Origin: Gammaproteobacteria bacterium
Lineage (GTDB): Bacteria; Pseudomonadota; Gammaproteobacteria; Acidiferrobacterales; Sulfurifustaceae
Length of the DNA: 64,000 nucleotides
Assembly: GCA_016199745.1 (NCBI GenBank)
Contig: JACQFZ010000017.1
Coordinates: forward strand, 1-64,000
Direction: 5' to 3'
A program made the position numbers and the translations under genes. Below, one piece after another: positions 63,857 through 64,000 of this stretch (position 1 is the stretch's first letter; the number at the start of each line of letters is the position of its first letter). The notes below the pieces were generated by a model. The model made no database searches, was not told the origin of the DNA, and saw only the letters and a program-made list of their open reading frames with translations.

Positions 63857-64000
63857 GTGAATCTAAAAATCGCAACGACTGTAACGATGGTTGGAGCCGT
63901 TTGGCTTAGCGGCTGTTCATTCATGTCGCCTACGGATTCAACCGCTCCCGTCGCAACTGCCATCTTAAAACCCACGGCAAACAATACCGCCACCGGCACC
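63857..64000 (+). CDS. Lipoprotein, probably Cu/Zn superoxide dismutase (cut by window edge)
   Basis: AGCAGGAG precedes GTG at 63857. The 48 visible residues start MNLKIATTVTMVGAVWLSGC, a lipobox LSGC, then a short linker and VATAILKPTANNTATGT, which resembles the first strand of bacterial SodC (typically ATLKPTxGNxxxGTV). If so, it is a periplasmic superoxide dismutase that protects against external superoxide. The copper and zinc ligands lie outside the window, so the call is provisional. Confidence 0.55.
   Translation, partial: MNLKIATTVTMVGAVWLSGCSFMSPTDSTAPVATAILKPTANNTATGT

Noticed and set aside
1..64000. CRISPR array, tRNA or rRNA genes
   Set aside because: No regularly spaced direct repeats with unique spacers, no tRNA T-loop context and no rRNA-like segments were seen by reading. 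A tRNAscan or CRISPR finder run could still show a missed short element.

Overview
The window reads as the chromosome of a GC-rich gammaproteobacterium. The evidence is the cell-shape and lipoate block mreBCD-mrdA-rodA-mltB-rlpA-dacA-lipB-lipA, gatCAB, inorganic pyrophosphatase, HslR, AlaA, several c-di-GMP enzymes and orphan type VI secretion (T6SS) parts. No rRNA, tRNA or CRISPR array was found. Genus cannot be set from sequence alone.

Layout. 1-3 kb: right end of an IS5-type element, an HxlR regulator divergent from a quinone-oxidoreductase-like gene, and a DMT permease. 3-7.5 kb: a Tat-exported PhoX-type phosphatase, then a minus-strand cassette hcp - permuted NlpC/P60 amidase - lipoprotein that looks like an orphan T6SS effector/immunity unit. 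7.9-14.4 kb: malate dehydrogenase, then a signalling run YfiR - CHASE8-type histidine kinase - receiver - REC/GAF/GGDEF/EAL protein. 14.4-19 kb: ppa and gatCAB, with a REP-associated tyrosine transposase (RAYT) flanked by inverted REP-like repeats between gatA and gatB. 19-30 kb: the elongasome and murein-maturation cluster, a D-amino-acid aminotransferase gene cut short after its catalytic lysine, then lipB and lipA. 30-32 kb: a YdcF/ElyC-like protein and an HD-GYP response regulator.

32-43.6 kb is the most unusual part. A 1190-residue lipoprotein joins RCC1 repeats to seven PLL/DUF346-like repeats. Next is an operon of a 56-residue peptide, an ECF sigma factor, a broken OmpA gene, a CsgG-like lipoprotein with a peptidoglycan-binding-like end, and an exported WD40-caspase protein. 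It is divergent from a DUF6502-DUF5666 pair, and the shared control region carries three similar direct repeats.

43.6-59.2 kb is ordinary accessory metabolism and regulation: acyl-CoA dehydrogenase, MaoC, EVE, MarR, SRPBCC, AraC, MBL, two LysR genes, a TetR-CMD-HPP operon with a clear operator, alaA, hslR, a DUF2157 protein and a second DMT permease. 59.2-64 kb is a second toxin island: an XRE regulator, SUKH immunity, a PAAR-like/WHH nuclease toxin, DUF6402 and a small membrane protein, then a decayed paralogue of the RCC1 lipoprotein and the start of a lipoprotein resembling Cu/Zn superoxide dismutase.

GC-rich hairpins of the form CCCTCTCCC...GGGAGAGGG recur between genes across the first 22 kb. 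Several loci show gene decay: dat, the OmpA gene and the RCC1 paralogue.
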